DNA of 64,000 nucleotides from Chryseobacterium sp. POL2 (GCF_011058315.1 NZ_CP049298.1:2914001-2978000), one strand, 5' to 3'. Positions 53,919 to 62,578 are shown, numbered from the stretch's first letter. The notes: a model not told the origin generated them from the sequence alone. Numbers and translations: made by a program.

Positions 53919-55964
53919 ATGAACAAAATCAACTATAAAGCATTACAGCAGGAAGTTTTTGACTGGCTAAAATCAAAGTACGACAAAAACCACAACTTTA
54001 CTTTTTCGGTAAGGCAGAAAGCAAATAAAGGTGCGGAACTGAATTATTTTATTGGAACGGAAAAATCAAAATACTTTTCCACAACGTTTTGGTTTATTCC
54101 GGTTGCATATCCCGGTTCTTCGGGGGATTTAATTAACCTTGTTTTTGATTTACGCCCAAAGTCGGGAATGGAATTTTTCATTCAGTTCAATCAGACAAAA
54201 AAACCTCACGATGAACAGAATGCTTTAGCACTTGAGTTAATCCGAAACATTAAAAAAAGGGTTGAAGGGAAGTTTGAACATATGTACATTGGTTCCGATA
54301 CCAATAAAATGGAATTTTTTGGAGTGTATTCCACACCTAAATTTCAGAGTTTTGATGAAGCAAAAGAAGAACTGGAAATAATGATGAATGCAATTATTCC
54401 AATTGTTGATGAGGAAATTACTTTGCTGAAATCTCAAAATCCCGAATTTATTGCACATCGTTTTACTGCGGATGAGCAGGAGAAAATGTTCCAGAAAATG
54501 GAAGAACGATTCAATAAATATAAAATTGTAGAGCAGTTGGATGAAGAACTTGATGCTGAAGAAGAAAAAATTTTTATTTCTGCGGAAACAGAAGATTTTC
54601 GTCCTCCTTTAAACCAAATTCTGTTTGGCCCTCCCGGAACCGGGAAAACATACAGCACGATTACAAAAGCAGTCCGCATCGCAAACCCTCAATTTAATAT
54701 CAATCTGGATAGATCTAAAATAAAGGAAGAATATCAAAGGTTGGTGAACGCGGGGCAGATAATGTTTACGACTTTTCATCAAAGTATGTCTTATGAAGAT
54801 TTTGTTGAAGGGATAAAACCACTTGTCGAAGAAGACGAAAAAGGCGAAAAGAAAGTAATTTATGAAGTTCAGAAAGGATTATTTAGAAAAATTTGTGACC
54901 AAGCGAAAAAGCAACATTATGAGGTATCAGAAGTAATTCAGGAATACAGTTTTGAAGATGCTTATCCCCAACTTATTTCAGAGGTTTTGGAACATCTGGA
55001 AGAAAATAATCCACTTGTTTTGCCATTGCGAACTTCAGGCATGGGTATGAAGTGTGTGGATGTGTCCAGCAACGGAAATTTAATTGTCCAGCCAGCAAAT
55101 ACGGTATATGCCAGAGAATATACTGTTTCCTATTCAAGAGCGGAAAAACTGCAAAAAGCATTTCCGGATCTAAGCATAGTTAGAAATATCGATAAAGAAT
55201 TTCGGGAAGTAATTGGAGGTTCTAATTCATCGGCATATTGGGCAGTAATAAACTATATTAATCAGAAAATTAAGCACAACAATTCGACAAAAACTGAGAA
55301 TAAACTTTTACCACAAAAACCTCATGTCCTGATTATTGACGAAATAAACCGTGGCAATGTTTCGCAAATATTTGGAGAACTGATTACACTCCTCGAAGAA
55401 GATAAAAGAAAAGGAAATGACGAAGAACTTGAGGTCGTTTTAGCTTACAGTAAGGAAACATTTAGTGTTCCTGCGAATCTGCATGTTATTGGAACAATGA
55501 ATACCGCTGACAGAAGTGTTGAAGCTTTGGATTCGGCATTGAGAAGGAGATTTGTGTTTGAAGAGATTGCACCAGATTACGACTTACCAGAGTTAGATTA
55601 CAAGCTTTATGACTTTAAAGTAGCTGAGGTTTTAGAAAAAATAAACTTGCGAATTGAAAAATTATTAGATCAGGAACACATAATTGGTCATGCCTATTTC
55701 ATAGGAAAAGATGAATCCACAATTATAGATTCTTTTTACAGAAATATTATTCCATTACTTCAAGAATATTTCTTTGGTGATTTTGGTAAGATTGGTTTGG
55801 TTTTAGGAAAAGGTTTCGTATCCCGGAAAACGCAAAATTCTGTTTTTGCTTCGTTTGATTACGATAATTCGGCACAATATGACGAAACTGAAATTTTTGA
55901 AATAACTGATTTAAGAGACAATCACGCCGGTTTTAGTGAAGCACTTCAATTGCTGATGAACTAA
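53919..55964 (+). CDS. mcrB: McrB-type AAA+ GTPase
   Basis: This 681-aa protein has an N-terminal DNA-binding-type region (about 1-220) and an AAA+ domain. Walker A is NQILFGPPGTGKTYST (about 232-247). The middle insert starts TTFHQSMSYEDFVEGIKP, a hallmark of McrB. Walker B is VLIIDEINRGNVSQIFGELITLLEEDKR (about 470), and the McrB signature VIGTMNTADRSVEALDSALRRRF is near 525. McrB hexamers hydrolyse GTP and translocate DNA together with McrC. The gene stops 4 bp before mcrC. Confidence 0.93.
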   Translation: MNKINYKALQQEVFDWLKSKYDKNHNFTFSVRQKANKGAELNYFIGTEKSKYFSTTFWFIPVAYPGSSGDLINLVFDLRPKSGMEFFIQFNQTKKPHDEQNALALELIRNIKKRVEGKFEHMYIGSDTNKMEFFGVYSTPKFQSFDEAKEELEIMMNAIIPIVDEEITLLKSQNPEFIAHRFTADEQEKMFQKMEERFNKYKIVEQLDEELDAEEEKIFISAETEDFRPPLNQILFGPPGTGKTYSTITKAVRIANPQFNINLDRSKIKEEYQRLVNAGQIMFTTFHQSMSYEDFVEGIKPLVEEDEKGEKKVIYEVQKGLFRKICDQAKKQHYEVSEVIQEYSFEDAYPQLISEVLEHLEENNPLVLPLRTSGMGMKCVDVSSNGNLIVQPANTVYAREYTVSYSRAEKLQKAFPDLSIVRNIDKEFREVIGGSNSSAYWAVINYINQKIKHNNSTKTENKLLPQKPHVLIIDEINRGNVSQIFGELITLLEEDKRKGNDEELEVVLAYSKETFSVPANLHVIGTMNTADRSVEALDSALRRRFVFEEIAPDYDLPELDYKLYDFKVAEVLEKINLRIEKLLDQEHIIGHAYFIGKDESTIIDSFYRNIIPLLQEYFFGDFGKIGLVLGKGFVSRKTQNSVFASFDYDNSAQYDETEIFEITDLRDNHAGFSEALQLLMN

Positions 55965-55968
55965 ATTA

Positions 55969-57207
55969 ATGAAAATAGATAATAATAGAATAGTAACTTT
56001 CGAACATTGCAAGTTAGTTTTTGACCTTTCAAACAAGGATCAAAAATTAATTCATGATGCTTTAGAAAACTATTATGGAAGTTACTCACCGTATTTCAGT
56101 TTGATAAAAAATGGCGTTCAGTTTAATTCTTTTGTTGGAGTGCTTCAGGTGGGAAAAACAACCATTGAAGTCTTGCCAAAAGCAGATTATAATAATGAAA
56201 TCGTTTGGCGGAATATTCTTATTGATATGCTGAGAACTGTTTGGGGATTCAATGTTCACAGTACAGGAAATTCATCGTTAAAACTAAAAAGTAATTCCTT
56301 GCTCGATCTTTACATTGAAATTTTTATTACTGAAATTGAAACCTTACTCAGAAAGGGTTTAGTAAAAAAATATATTATAAGAGAGGATAATTGCAATGCT
56401 TTAAAAGGCTCCATTCATTTTGCAAAGCATATCACAAAAAACTGTATTCATCACGAAAAATTCTATGTTAGGAAAACAGAATACAATAAAGAACATAAAA
56501 TCCATCAAATACTCTATAAAGCGGTAAAATTTCTTCCGAGGATTAATTTTAATTTAAGATTGAAAAGTAGAATTTCAAATCTTCAATTATCTTTTCCGGA
56601 AATGCAGGATATTAGAGTTAGAGAATCTGATTTTGAGCAAATTCATTATGATCGTAAGAATAATCCCTACAAAACTTCGCTTGACATAGCAAAACTGATT
56701 CTTTTGAATTATCATCCAGATGTTACCAAAGGAAAAAACGATGTTTTAGCTCTGATGTTCGATATGAACGATTTGTGGGAGCGGTTTATATTAGTTACTC
56801 TAAGAAAAAGAATGGTAAATTATACGGTATCTGCACAAATACCTAAACAATTTTGGAAACCTGAGTTTGGAAAAAATTCTACAATGCGACCGGATATCAT
56901 TTTGAAAAATAATACAACACAGGAAATTGCAGTTTTAGATACCAAATGGAAAAACCTGAATGGTTACAATCCTTCTCCTGAAGATTTACGACAAATGTAT
57001 GTATATCACAAATTTTATAGAGCAAAGAAAACTGCACTACTTTATCCTGGCATTGAAAGTTATACCACAAAAGGAAAATATTTTTCGTCGATTGATAAAG
57101 AGTTGCTTTCTGCAAAAGAATGTTCGGTTATTCAACTTAGAACAAATAAAAACATACAGAATTGGCAAAGTGATATTTGCTCGGAGGTCAGTAATTTTCT
57201 TAACTAG
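55969..57207 (+). CDS. mcrC: McrC-type nuclease subunit
   Basis: This 412-aa protein has the McrC N-terminal region (LIKNGVQFNSFVGVLQVGKTTIEVLPKAD) and a C-terminal PD-(D/E)xK nuclease site: MRPDIILKNNTTQEIAVLDTKWKNL (Asp near 305, Asp-x-Lys near 324). It activates McrB GTPase and cuts DNA, in known systems DNA with modified cytosines. It begins 4 bp after mcrB and is the last gene of the operon. Confidence 0.92.
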   Translation: MKIDNNRIVTFEHCKLVFDLSNKDQKLIHDALENYYGSYSPYFSLIKNGVQFNSFVGVLQVGKTTIEVLPKADYNNEIVWRNILIDMLRTVWGFNVHSTGNSSLKLKSNSLLDLYIEIFITEIETLLRKGLVKKYIIREDNCNALKGSIHFAKHITKNCIHHEKFYVRKTEYNKEHKIHQILYKAVKFLPRINFNLRLKSRISNLQLSFPEMQDIRVRESDFEQIHYDRKNNPYKTSLDIAKLILLNYHPDVTKGKNDVLALMFDMNDLWERFILVTLRKRMVNYTVSAQIPKQFWKPEFGKNSTMRPDIILKNNTTQEIAVLDTKWKNLNGYNPSPEDLRQMYVYHKFYRAKKTALLYPGIESYTTKGKYFSSIDKELLSAKECSVIQLRTNKNIQNWQSDICSEVSNFLN

Positions 57208-57241
57208 ATAAGGGTATCAGGTTTAATTAATTAAATATTAT

Positions 57242-57260
57242 ATGTTGAGTCGTTCAACAT
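57242..57260. promoter_or_regulatory. inverted repeat after mcrC / before hipB
   Basis: ATGTTGA (57242-57248) and TCAACAT (57254-57260) form a perfect 7-bp dyad with a 5-bp centre. No T-run follows, so an operator or weak terminator are both possible. Confidence 0.4.
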
Positions 57261-57356
57261 GTAAATCTCTTTATGCTCTCTTCTAACTTTACTGAAAATA
57301 ACGAAATTACTTTAAAAATCAAAAGTAACAGGAGCATCATATTTGAATGATTTTAG

Positions 57357-57364
57357 TATATTTG
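57357..57364 (+). promoter_or_regulatory. -7 promoter element of hipBA
   Basis: TATATTTG matches TAnnTTTG, 48 bp before the hipB ATG. The following AATAC repeats (57365-57378) could be part of an autoregulatory operator. Confidence 0.5.
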
Positions 57365-57412
57365 TAATACAATAATACTAATTAGATAGAAAAAATATAA
57401 TTAAATACTATC

Positions 57413-57721
57413 ATGATGTTATTTATTTCTCTTTCAAAAGCACACCAAAAACTCGTAGAGAATATCCGTGAAAGAAGATTGCAGATGGATCTTACTCAAG
57501 AAGGTTTAGCAGAAAGATCGGGCGTTCCTTTATCCACTTTGAGAAAATTTGAACAAACCGGAATGATTTCTTTAGAATCTTTTTTGAAAATTCTTTCTAT
57601 TGTTGGTGGTTTAGAAGAGATGATTGAAGGTTTAAAGCCAGTTACACCTGTTTTTAAATCAATAGACGAAGTCTTAAAGAATGACGAAAAAACTGTCAAA
57701 AAAAGAGGAAGTAAAAAATGA
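57413..57721 (+). CDS. hipB: HipB-like antitoxin, Xre-type HTH
   Basis: This 102-aa protein has a Cro/C1-type HTH at about 15-65 (LVENIRERRLQMDLTQEGLAERSGVPLSTLRKFEQTG). A C-terminal basic tail KKRGSKK follows. The stop overlaps the hipA start by 4 bp (ATGA), the standard translational coupling of hipBA. It should repress its own promoter and neutralise HipA. A second ATG directly after the first makes the exact start ambiguous by one codon. Confidence 0.87.
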   Translation: MMLFISLSKAHQKLVENIRERRLQMDLTQEGLAERSGVPLSTLRKFEQTGMISLESFLKILSIVGGLEEMIEGLKPVTPVFKSIDEVLKNDEKTVKKRGSKK

Positions 57722-58947
57722 AAACATCCATCAAAGAATTAAAAGTAGGATTGAATTTTGGATCAGAAATTCAAAAAGTAGGACGATTAGCAATTCGTGA
57801 TGAAATCATCTATTTTGAATATGACAATTCTTTCCTTAAAAGTAATTTGGAAATTTCACCAATAAAACTTCCTTTACAACGTGGAGTAATAGAACTTCCT
57901 AGAACGCCCTTTGAAGGATTGGCAGGTGTTTTTAATGACAGCTTGCCCGACGGTTGGGGAAGATTACTTTTTGACAGGATGTTGAGAGCTGAAGGCATTT
58001 TACCGAATGAAGTTACTGCTTTAGATCGCTTAGCGTACGTTGGATTAAATGGAATGGGAGCTTTGGTTTATGAACCAGATGAAAGTCCTAACCATTACGA
58101 TGAAAAAATTAACCTTGACGTTTTGGCTTCGCAAACTGAGCGAGTTTTGGAAGGCGAATCTGGAGAAGTCATAAATGAACTTTTGGCATTGAACGGATCT
58201 TCTGCCGGAGCGAGACCAAAAGCAATGATTGGTTTTGATTCAGAAAGAAAAAATATTTCGCACAGTGCAGGTGAATTGAGCGAAGGTTTTGAACATTGGA
58301 TTGTGAAATTTCCGAACACCCAAGATGGAAACGATTCAGGAGCTATTGAGTATGTTTACTCGATTATGGCGGCAAATGCAGGATTAGAAATGCCTACAAC
58401 ACATTTATTTCCTTCACAAAAAGGAAGTGGTTATTTTGCCGTAAAAAGATTTGACAGAGATAAAAATAAGCGCTTCCACATGCACACTGTAAGCGGATTG
58501 ATTCATAGTAACTTTCGGTTTCCATCTCATGATTATGAGGATTTGTTGGCTTTAACGAATGTTCTTACCAAAGATATTCGAGAGGTTGAAAAAATGTTTC
58601 GATTGGCTGTTTTCAATGTAATGGCACACAATCGAGACGACCATGCTAAAAATTTCAGCTTCTTAATGGATGAATCTGGCGAATGGAAATTGTCACCCGC
58701 ATACGATCTCACATTTTCAAATGGACCAGGTGGAGAACAAAGTACGATGGTTATGGGAGAAGGACGAAATATTACTCGAACTAACCTTGAAAAATTAGGT
58801 TTGGAAGCAAAACTTTCAAAAGCATTTATAGATGAAGTCATTCAAAATACAATTGCTGCATTGGGAAATTGGAAAAATTTAGCGAAGGGAAATGGTGTTA
58901 AGATTGAAAATATTGAGTTGATTGAGAAGCGTTTTCTAATGTTTTAG
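57718..58947 (+). CDS. hipA: HipA-type serine/threonine kinase toxin
   Basis: This 409-aa protein has the N-terminal HipA domain (LPRTPFEGLAGVFNDSLPDGWGRLLFDRML) and the kinase core. Its features are the glycine-rich loop NGSSAGARPKAMI, HWIVKFPN with the ATP-binding lysine, the catalytic segment MAHNRDDHAKNFSFL (general-base Asp) and the metal-binding SPAYDLTFS. Known HipA toxins phosphorylate glutamyl-tRNA synthetase and cause growth arrest. All key motifs are present, so it should be active. It may stabilise the island or act in abortive infection. Confidence 0.92.
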   Translation: MKTSIKELKVGLNFGSEIQKVGRLAIRDEIIYFEYDNSFLKSNLEISPIKLPLQRGVIELPRTPFEGLAGVFNDSLPDGWGRLLFDRMLRAEGILPNEVTALDRLAYVGLNGMGALVYEPDESPNHYDEKINLDVLASQTERVLEGESGEVINELLALNGSSAGARPKAMIGFDSERKNISHSAGELSEGFEHWIVKFPNTQDGNDSGAIEYVYSIMAANAGLEMPTTHLFPSQKGSGYFAVKRFDRDKNKRFHMHTVSGLIHSNFRFPSHDYEDLLALTNVLTKDIREVEKMFRLAVFNVMAHNRDDHAKNFSFLMDESGEWKLSPAYDLTFSNGPGGEQSTMVMGEGRNITRTNLEKLGLEAKLSKAFIDEVIQNTIAALGNWKNLAKGNGVKIENIELIEKRFLMF

Positions 58948-59014
58948 ATGTCCGTTAGTATGAAAATTTATAATCGCATCAATTAAATAGTCATCATTTG
59001 TCCGTTTGCTTGTT

Positions 59015-59022
59015 TATCTTTG
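59015..59022 (+). promoter_or_regulatory. -7 promoter element of the WYL gene, with flanking direct repeat
   Basis: TATCTTTG matches TAnnTTTG 18 bp before the ATG at 59041. TGTCCGTT occurs at 58949-58956 and again at 58999-59006, a direct repeat that could bind the regulator. Confidence 0.45.
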
Positions 59023-59040
59023 ACCTATAAAATTTAAACA

Positions 59041-59973
59041 ATGGCAAAAAGAGACCAAATGTTGCGTTTGATTCATATTTCAAACTTGCTACAATCCAAG
59101 AAAAATGTAGGTGCGACTTATGATGAAGTACTTAATTACTTGGAAGAAAAACATTATTCAAATGGTTTCGATAATGATTTGGCGTTCAGTGAAAAAACAT
59201 TCAAGCGTGATAGGGATTTACTTTGGGAACTTTTCGGAATTGAAATCCAATTCAAGCGATCGACCATGACTTACCAAATTGTTGAAGATGAAAACTTGGA
59301 GCAATCCAAAGGTGTTTTCGATAATTTACTGTTAGTAAACGCTTACCGACAAACCGCTGATCATTCTAAAATAATGCTTTTTGAAAAGCGTCAAGCATCT
59401 GGATTACACAATCTAGAGGGACTTATTTATGCGATTAAGAACTCGAAACTCATCAGTTTTAATTACACCAAATATTGGGATGGAATTCCTCAAAGAAAAG
59501 TCGTAGAATCTTATGCAGTGAAAGAATTCCGAAATCGCTGGTATTTGTTGGCGAATGAAAATGAAGGAAAAGGTTTTTTCATAAAAACCTACGGTTTAGA
59601 TCGACTCACCGATTTGGAAATTCATAATAAAACTTTCAAAAATATTGAAACAGATATTGAAAAACTCTTTGTTAACTCATTCGGAATTGTTTCTACACCT
59701 GGTGAAACACCAAGGAAAATTGTTCTTTCATTTGATCCGTGGCAAGGAAAATTTGTAAAGTCGCTGCCAATCCATCATTCACAAAAAACATTGGTTGAAA
59801 ACGACGAAGAATTTCGAATTGAATTAACATTAGTTCCCACCTACGATTTCTATCAGGAATTGCTTACACATGCGGAAAGATTGCGAATTATGGAACCGAA
59901 AAGTGTTAGGGAAGAATATTTGAAATTTCTTTCTGTGGCGCTGGAAATGAATGAAAAAGATAAGAAATTTTGA
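59041..59973 (+). CDS. WYL-domain transcriptional regulator
   Basis: This 310-aa protein has an N-terminal winged-helix region (about 5-75, MLRLIHISNLLQSKKNVGATYDEVLNYL ... FKRDRDLLWELFGI). A WYL domain (about 130-215) contains SFNYTKYWDGIPQRKVVESYAVKEFRNRWYLLANE, the fold that senses nucleic-acid ligands. The C-terminal domain (about 225-305) has RKIVLSFDPWQGKFVKSLPIHHSQ. WYL regulators often control phage-defence loci. It is probably co-transcribed with the small receiver-domain gene that follows. Confidence 0.88.
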   Translation: MAKRDQMLRLIHISNLLQSKKNVGATYDEVLNYLEEKHYSNGFDNDLAFSEKTFKRDRDLLWELFGIEIQFKRSTMTYQIVEDENLEQSKGVFDNLLLVNAYRQTADHSKIMLFEKRQASGLHNLEGLIYAIKNSKLISFNYTKYWDGIPQRKVVESYAVKEFRNRWYLLANENEGKGFFIKTYGLDRLTDLEIHNKTFKNIETDIEKLFVNSFGIVSTPGETPRKIVLSFDPWQGKFVKSLPIHHSQKTLVENDEEFRIELTLVPTYDFYQELLTHAERLRIMEPKSVREEYLKFLSVALEMNEKDKKF

Positions 59974-59984
59974 GCAAGAAAATT

Positions 59985-60281
59985 ATGAATCTATATCTGG
60001 ATGACCTTCGTTCTACTCCTGAAAATTTTGAAAGAGTTTATGACTATGATGAATTTGTAAACTTCATCAACAAAAATGGTGTTCCTGAGTTCATCAGTTT
60101 CGATCATGATTTAGGAGAAGGAAAAACAGGTTTCGATTGTGCGAAGTTTTTGGTTGAATTCTGTTTGGACAATGGAGTTTCGGACATCAATTTTCAAGTC
60201 CATAGCCAAAATCCTGTGGGAAAAGAGAATATTGAGAAATTGCTTGGTAATTTTAACAGATTAAAAAATCAGAATCATTAA
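59985..60281 (+). CDS. cyclic-phosphate-processing receiver-domain protein (cREC-like)
   Basis: 98 aa from the ATG at 59985, 11 bp after the WYL stop. A TTG 15 bp upstream that overlaps the WYL stop is the alternative. The sequence MNLYLDDLRSTPENF ... EFISFDHDLGEGKTGFDCAKFLVEFCLDNG ... FQVHSQNPVGKENIEKLL fits the stand-alone receiver family with a DDxR motif, SFDHDLG and a C-terminal HSQNPVG. Those residues replace the normal phosphorelay set. The family is proposed to process cyclic phosphates; the activity is not proven here. Confidence 0.8.
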   Translation: MNLYLDDLRSTPENFERVYDYDEFVNFINKNGVPEFISFDHDLGEGKTGFDCAKFLVEFCLDNGVSDINFQVHSQNPVGKENIEKLLGNFNRLKNQNH

Positions 60282-60371
60282 AAGATGAAAATTTTGTCGC
60301 AAAATTAGTAGATATTTGCGACAAGATTTCGTTTTTTTCCATTTTGACAATCGTTAAACTGATGATTCTTA

Positions 60372-60554
60372 TTATTTTAATCCAACTGGAATATCAAGTG
60401 ATAGGATATATGCGACGATAAAAATTGCAATTGAAAATAGCAAAACAAAACCTAATTGCTTCAAAATTATTTTTCTTTCTTCAGAATGTTTCTTTTCAAT
60501 TTCTTCTGTTACTTCTTCGAAGAAATGATTTCTAATTTTTATTAAAATGCTCAT
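60372..60554 (-). CDS. small single-helix membrane protein, 60 aa
   Basis: MSILIKIRNHFFEEVTEEIEKKHSEERKIILKQLG is amphipathic and charged, then a hydrophobic helix (about 36-54) ends in a short tail. It is the only minus-strand gene in this part besides the ORF at 62272-62529. No family recognised. A real small protein is likely but not certain. Confidence 0.45.
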   Translation of the reverse strand: MSILIKIRNHFFEEVTEEIEKKHSEERKIILKQLGFVLLFSIAIFIVAYILSLDIPVGLK

Positions 60555-60620
60555 ATTTTTTATTCAAAGATAAGTGCTGATGGAGACAAAGTGCGACTGT
60601 GAAAAATAATGTTGAGGGAC

Positions 60621-60650
60621 TTGTTTTGGCGGTTTGGATGCCTATATTTG
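60621..60650 (+). promoter_or_regulatory. promoter of the UDG-fold-like / WG-repeat pair
   Basis: TTG (60621-60623) and TATATTTG (60643-60650) are 19 bp apart, a good Bacteroidota promoter. It lies inside the longer frame from 60609, so it fixes the start at 60666. Confidence 0.6.
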
Positions 60651-60665
60651 TTAGAAATTATTAAT

Positions 60666-61364
60666 ATGAACGAAAGAGCAAAGTTTTTAGAAAAAAGGGA
60701 AAAATGGTTGAAAGAAGTCGCAGAAGTTTGTCATGAATACGCATTAGAAATAGATAAGAATTTTTATGTGTTTCAAACCAACTCTGATCGCTTCCGTGCC
60801 GAAATTCTTTTTATTGGAATTAATCCAGGTGGAAATGAATCTTATAGTGATGCACTACTAAATATAAAAAAATACAAGAATGAAGACAGGCGACTTTGGA
60901 CAAATTTAGGTTACGATTGTAATACTTTAGTGGAGAAGCCACAATGGGAAATTGAAGAAAAATTTAAAGGTAATGACGTTATGAGAAATAGGCTAAAAAT
61001 TATGTTTCATAATGAGCATTTACATTCGAAACTAAAAGATTCAGTTTTTATGAATATGTTTTACTTTAATACAAAAAAAGCAAACGATATAAAAGATTTA
61101 CCTTTGAAGATGAGAAACTATTGCGAAACAAAGACTCTTGATTTTATTAAAATAATTGAACCCAAGAATATTATTTTTTTTGGTTCTGAGACCAACTTGA
61201 AAAAAGTAGGATTAAAGAATTTTAAATATCTAGGCGATAATATTAAAACAGCAAATCTCAATGACCTGAATGTTTTTGTGATACCTCATTATGGCTACTA
61301 TAGCGCATACAGTTATGAAAATGGGGAACGTACTGGCAATAAATTAAGTGTACTATTAAAATGA
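60666..61364 (+). CDS. uracil-DNA-glycosylase-fold-like protein
   Basis: 232 aa from the ATG at 60666 (MNERAKFLEKREKWLKEV). The order of motifs resembles the UDG superfamily: AEILFIGINPGGNES (the G-x-NPG loop), NMFYFNTKKAND, a helix KTLDFIKIIEPKNIIFFGSE and VIPHYGYYSAYS (position of the catalytic His motif). The usual [4Fe-4S] cysteines are absent. Activity and substrate are unknown; assignment is by fold motifs only. It overlaps the WG-repeat gene by 4 bp. Confidence 0.5.
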   Translation: MNERAKFLEKREKWLKEVAEVCHEYALEIDKNFYVFQTNSDRFRAEILFIGINPGGNESYSDALLNIKKYKNEDRRLWTNLGYDCNTLVEKPQWEIEEKFKGNDVMRNRLKIMFHNEHLHSKLKDSVFMNMFYFNTKKANDIKDLPLKMRNYCETKTLDFIKIIEPKNIIFFGSETNLKKVGLKNFKYLGDNIKTANLNDLNVFVIPHYGYYSAYSYENGERTGNKLSVLLK

Positions 61365-62275
61365 AAAAAATCCACCCGTGGCAAGCCAATGATTTAGCCG
61401 GAGATTACGAAGATAGAGGTTTCCATCCAACTGATTGGGAAGAAGTAACTGATTTTGACGAAGAAGGTTATGGTTGGGTTTGTACCAATGATGGTTTTGG
61501 CTTTGTAAACAGAGAAGGATATTTGGTAATTCCCGATGAATACCAAAGTATCTATCATCCTTTCTTTCAAAACGGATATTGTATAGCAAGGAAAAATGAA
61601 AAATATGGAATTTTCGACCGCCAAAATAATCCTGTAATACCGTTTATTTACGACAATGTTTTTGCTGACCTTTCATCCGAAAATCCACGAGTTGCACTTT
61701 GTTTTAATGGAAAGTGGAAAATCATCGATATCGATGGAAACCTTATTCTGCATTTGAATTATGATGATTTTTATAGTTTCAACGAAGATTTGATCATTGT
61801 TGGTAATGACTATAAATACGGAATAATTGATTTTGATCAAAATGTTATCATGGATTTTGAATGGGATCATTTGGAGTTTGTTGGTGACAATTTTTGTGCA
61901 GGAAAAACTGTCGATGTATTCTTTGATAGAGAAAAATTGGAATTAGAAGGTGTTCATTATAATAATTATTTCAAGTACTTTAACAAAGATTATCAGAAAA
62001 TAAAGTTCGGAATCATCGACATCCATAAGAATATTCTTTTCCCTTTTGTTTCTGATTCACCAGTTCGAGAATTCAATCCCAAAAATGGTCGAGCAAGAAT
62101 CATAAAAAATTATTGGGAAAATCCTGATTTGGATGATGATGATTTGTGTTTTGTTGCAGATTCTGAAGGAAACAAAATTCCTTTTTCACCATCTTTGACG
62201 AAAGAAGAAAGAAGCAAAAACTTTCATAAAAGATGCCACGAACTTATCTTTGGAGAAGGAACATTCCCATATTAA
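61361..62275 (+). CDS. WG-repeat protein
   Basis: This 304-aa protein is built of ~50-residue WG-type repeats: GYGWVCTNDGFGFVNREGYLVIPDEYQSI, YGIFDRQNNPVIPFIYDNV, WKIIDIDGNLILHLNYDDF, YGIIDFDQNVIMDFEWDHL and FGIIDIHKNILFPFV. At least five are visible between about 30 and 235. No signal peptide is seen, so it is cytoplasmic. Its start overlaps the UDG-like gene, so the two are coupled. It probably serves as a protein-interaction scaffold; no catalytic site was recognised. Confidence 0.85.
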   Translation: MKKIHPWQANDLAGDYEDRGFHPTDWEEVTDFDEEGYGWVCTNDGFGFVNREGYLVIPDEYQSIYHPFFQNGYCIARKNEKYGIFDRQNNPVIPFIYDNVFADLSSENPRVALCFNGKWKIIDIDGNLILHLNYDDFYSFNEDLIIVGNDYKYGIIDFDQNVIMDFEWDHLEFVGDNFCAGKTVDVFFDREKLELEGVHYNNYFKYFNKDYQKIKFGIIDIHKNILFPFVSDSPVREFNPKNGRARIIKNYWENPDLDDDDLCFVADSEGNKIPFSPSLTKEERSKNFHKRCHELIFGEGTFPY

Positions 62276-62529
62276 ATCTGCATCCAATACGAACCAGAAT
62301 CCACCGACCGAAACCTTCCTTTTGAAGTCGTTGCATAAATTGTTTCGCCTCTTCGGAAAATATCCCAAAATTCTCCTACTCCGGTCGAGCCATTAAATCT
62401 GATTTGCCAAGAAATCCCTGCGTTATCAGAAATTTCGAGCAAAAAAGGATTGGATTTTGAAATGCGGATGAGTTTTATCCCCATCGAAATAATTTGAGCC
62501 ATAATGAGTTTTTTTGAAAATTCAGACAT
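62272..62529 (-). CDS. small beta-rich protein of unknown function, 85 aa
   Basis: MSEFSKKLIMAQIISMGIKLIRIS... then ISWQIRFNGSTGVGEFWDIF and IYATTSKGRFRSVDSGSYW. The S-x-G-x-x-W patterns recall sialidase/BNR-type repeats, so it may be a small beta fold. It overlaps the end of the WG-repeat gene by 4 bp on the opposite strand. No partner or family is certain. Confidence 0.5.
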   Translation of the reverse strand: MSEFSKKLIMAQIISMGIKLIRISKSNPFLLEISDNAGISWQIRFNGSTGVGEFWDIFRRGETIYATTSKGRFRSVDSGSYWMQI

Positions 62530-62542
62530 TCTGTTTTGTTCT

Positions 62543-62578
62543 TGTTCAATGAATTCTCATGTTCATTTTCATTGAACA
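62543..62578. repeat. 11-bp inverted repeat in the gap before the excisionase gene
   Basis: TGTTCAATGAA (62543-62553) and TTCATTGAACA (62568-62578) are perfect complements with a 14-bp centre. It lies between two divergent genes and could be an operator. Confidence 0.6.

Noticed and set aside
54237-55161. Minus-strand frames inside mcrB
   Set aside because: Shadows of the mcrB coding frame, with no start context or domain.
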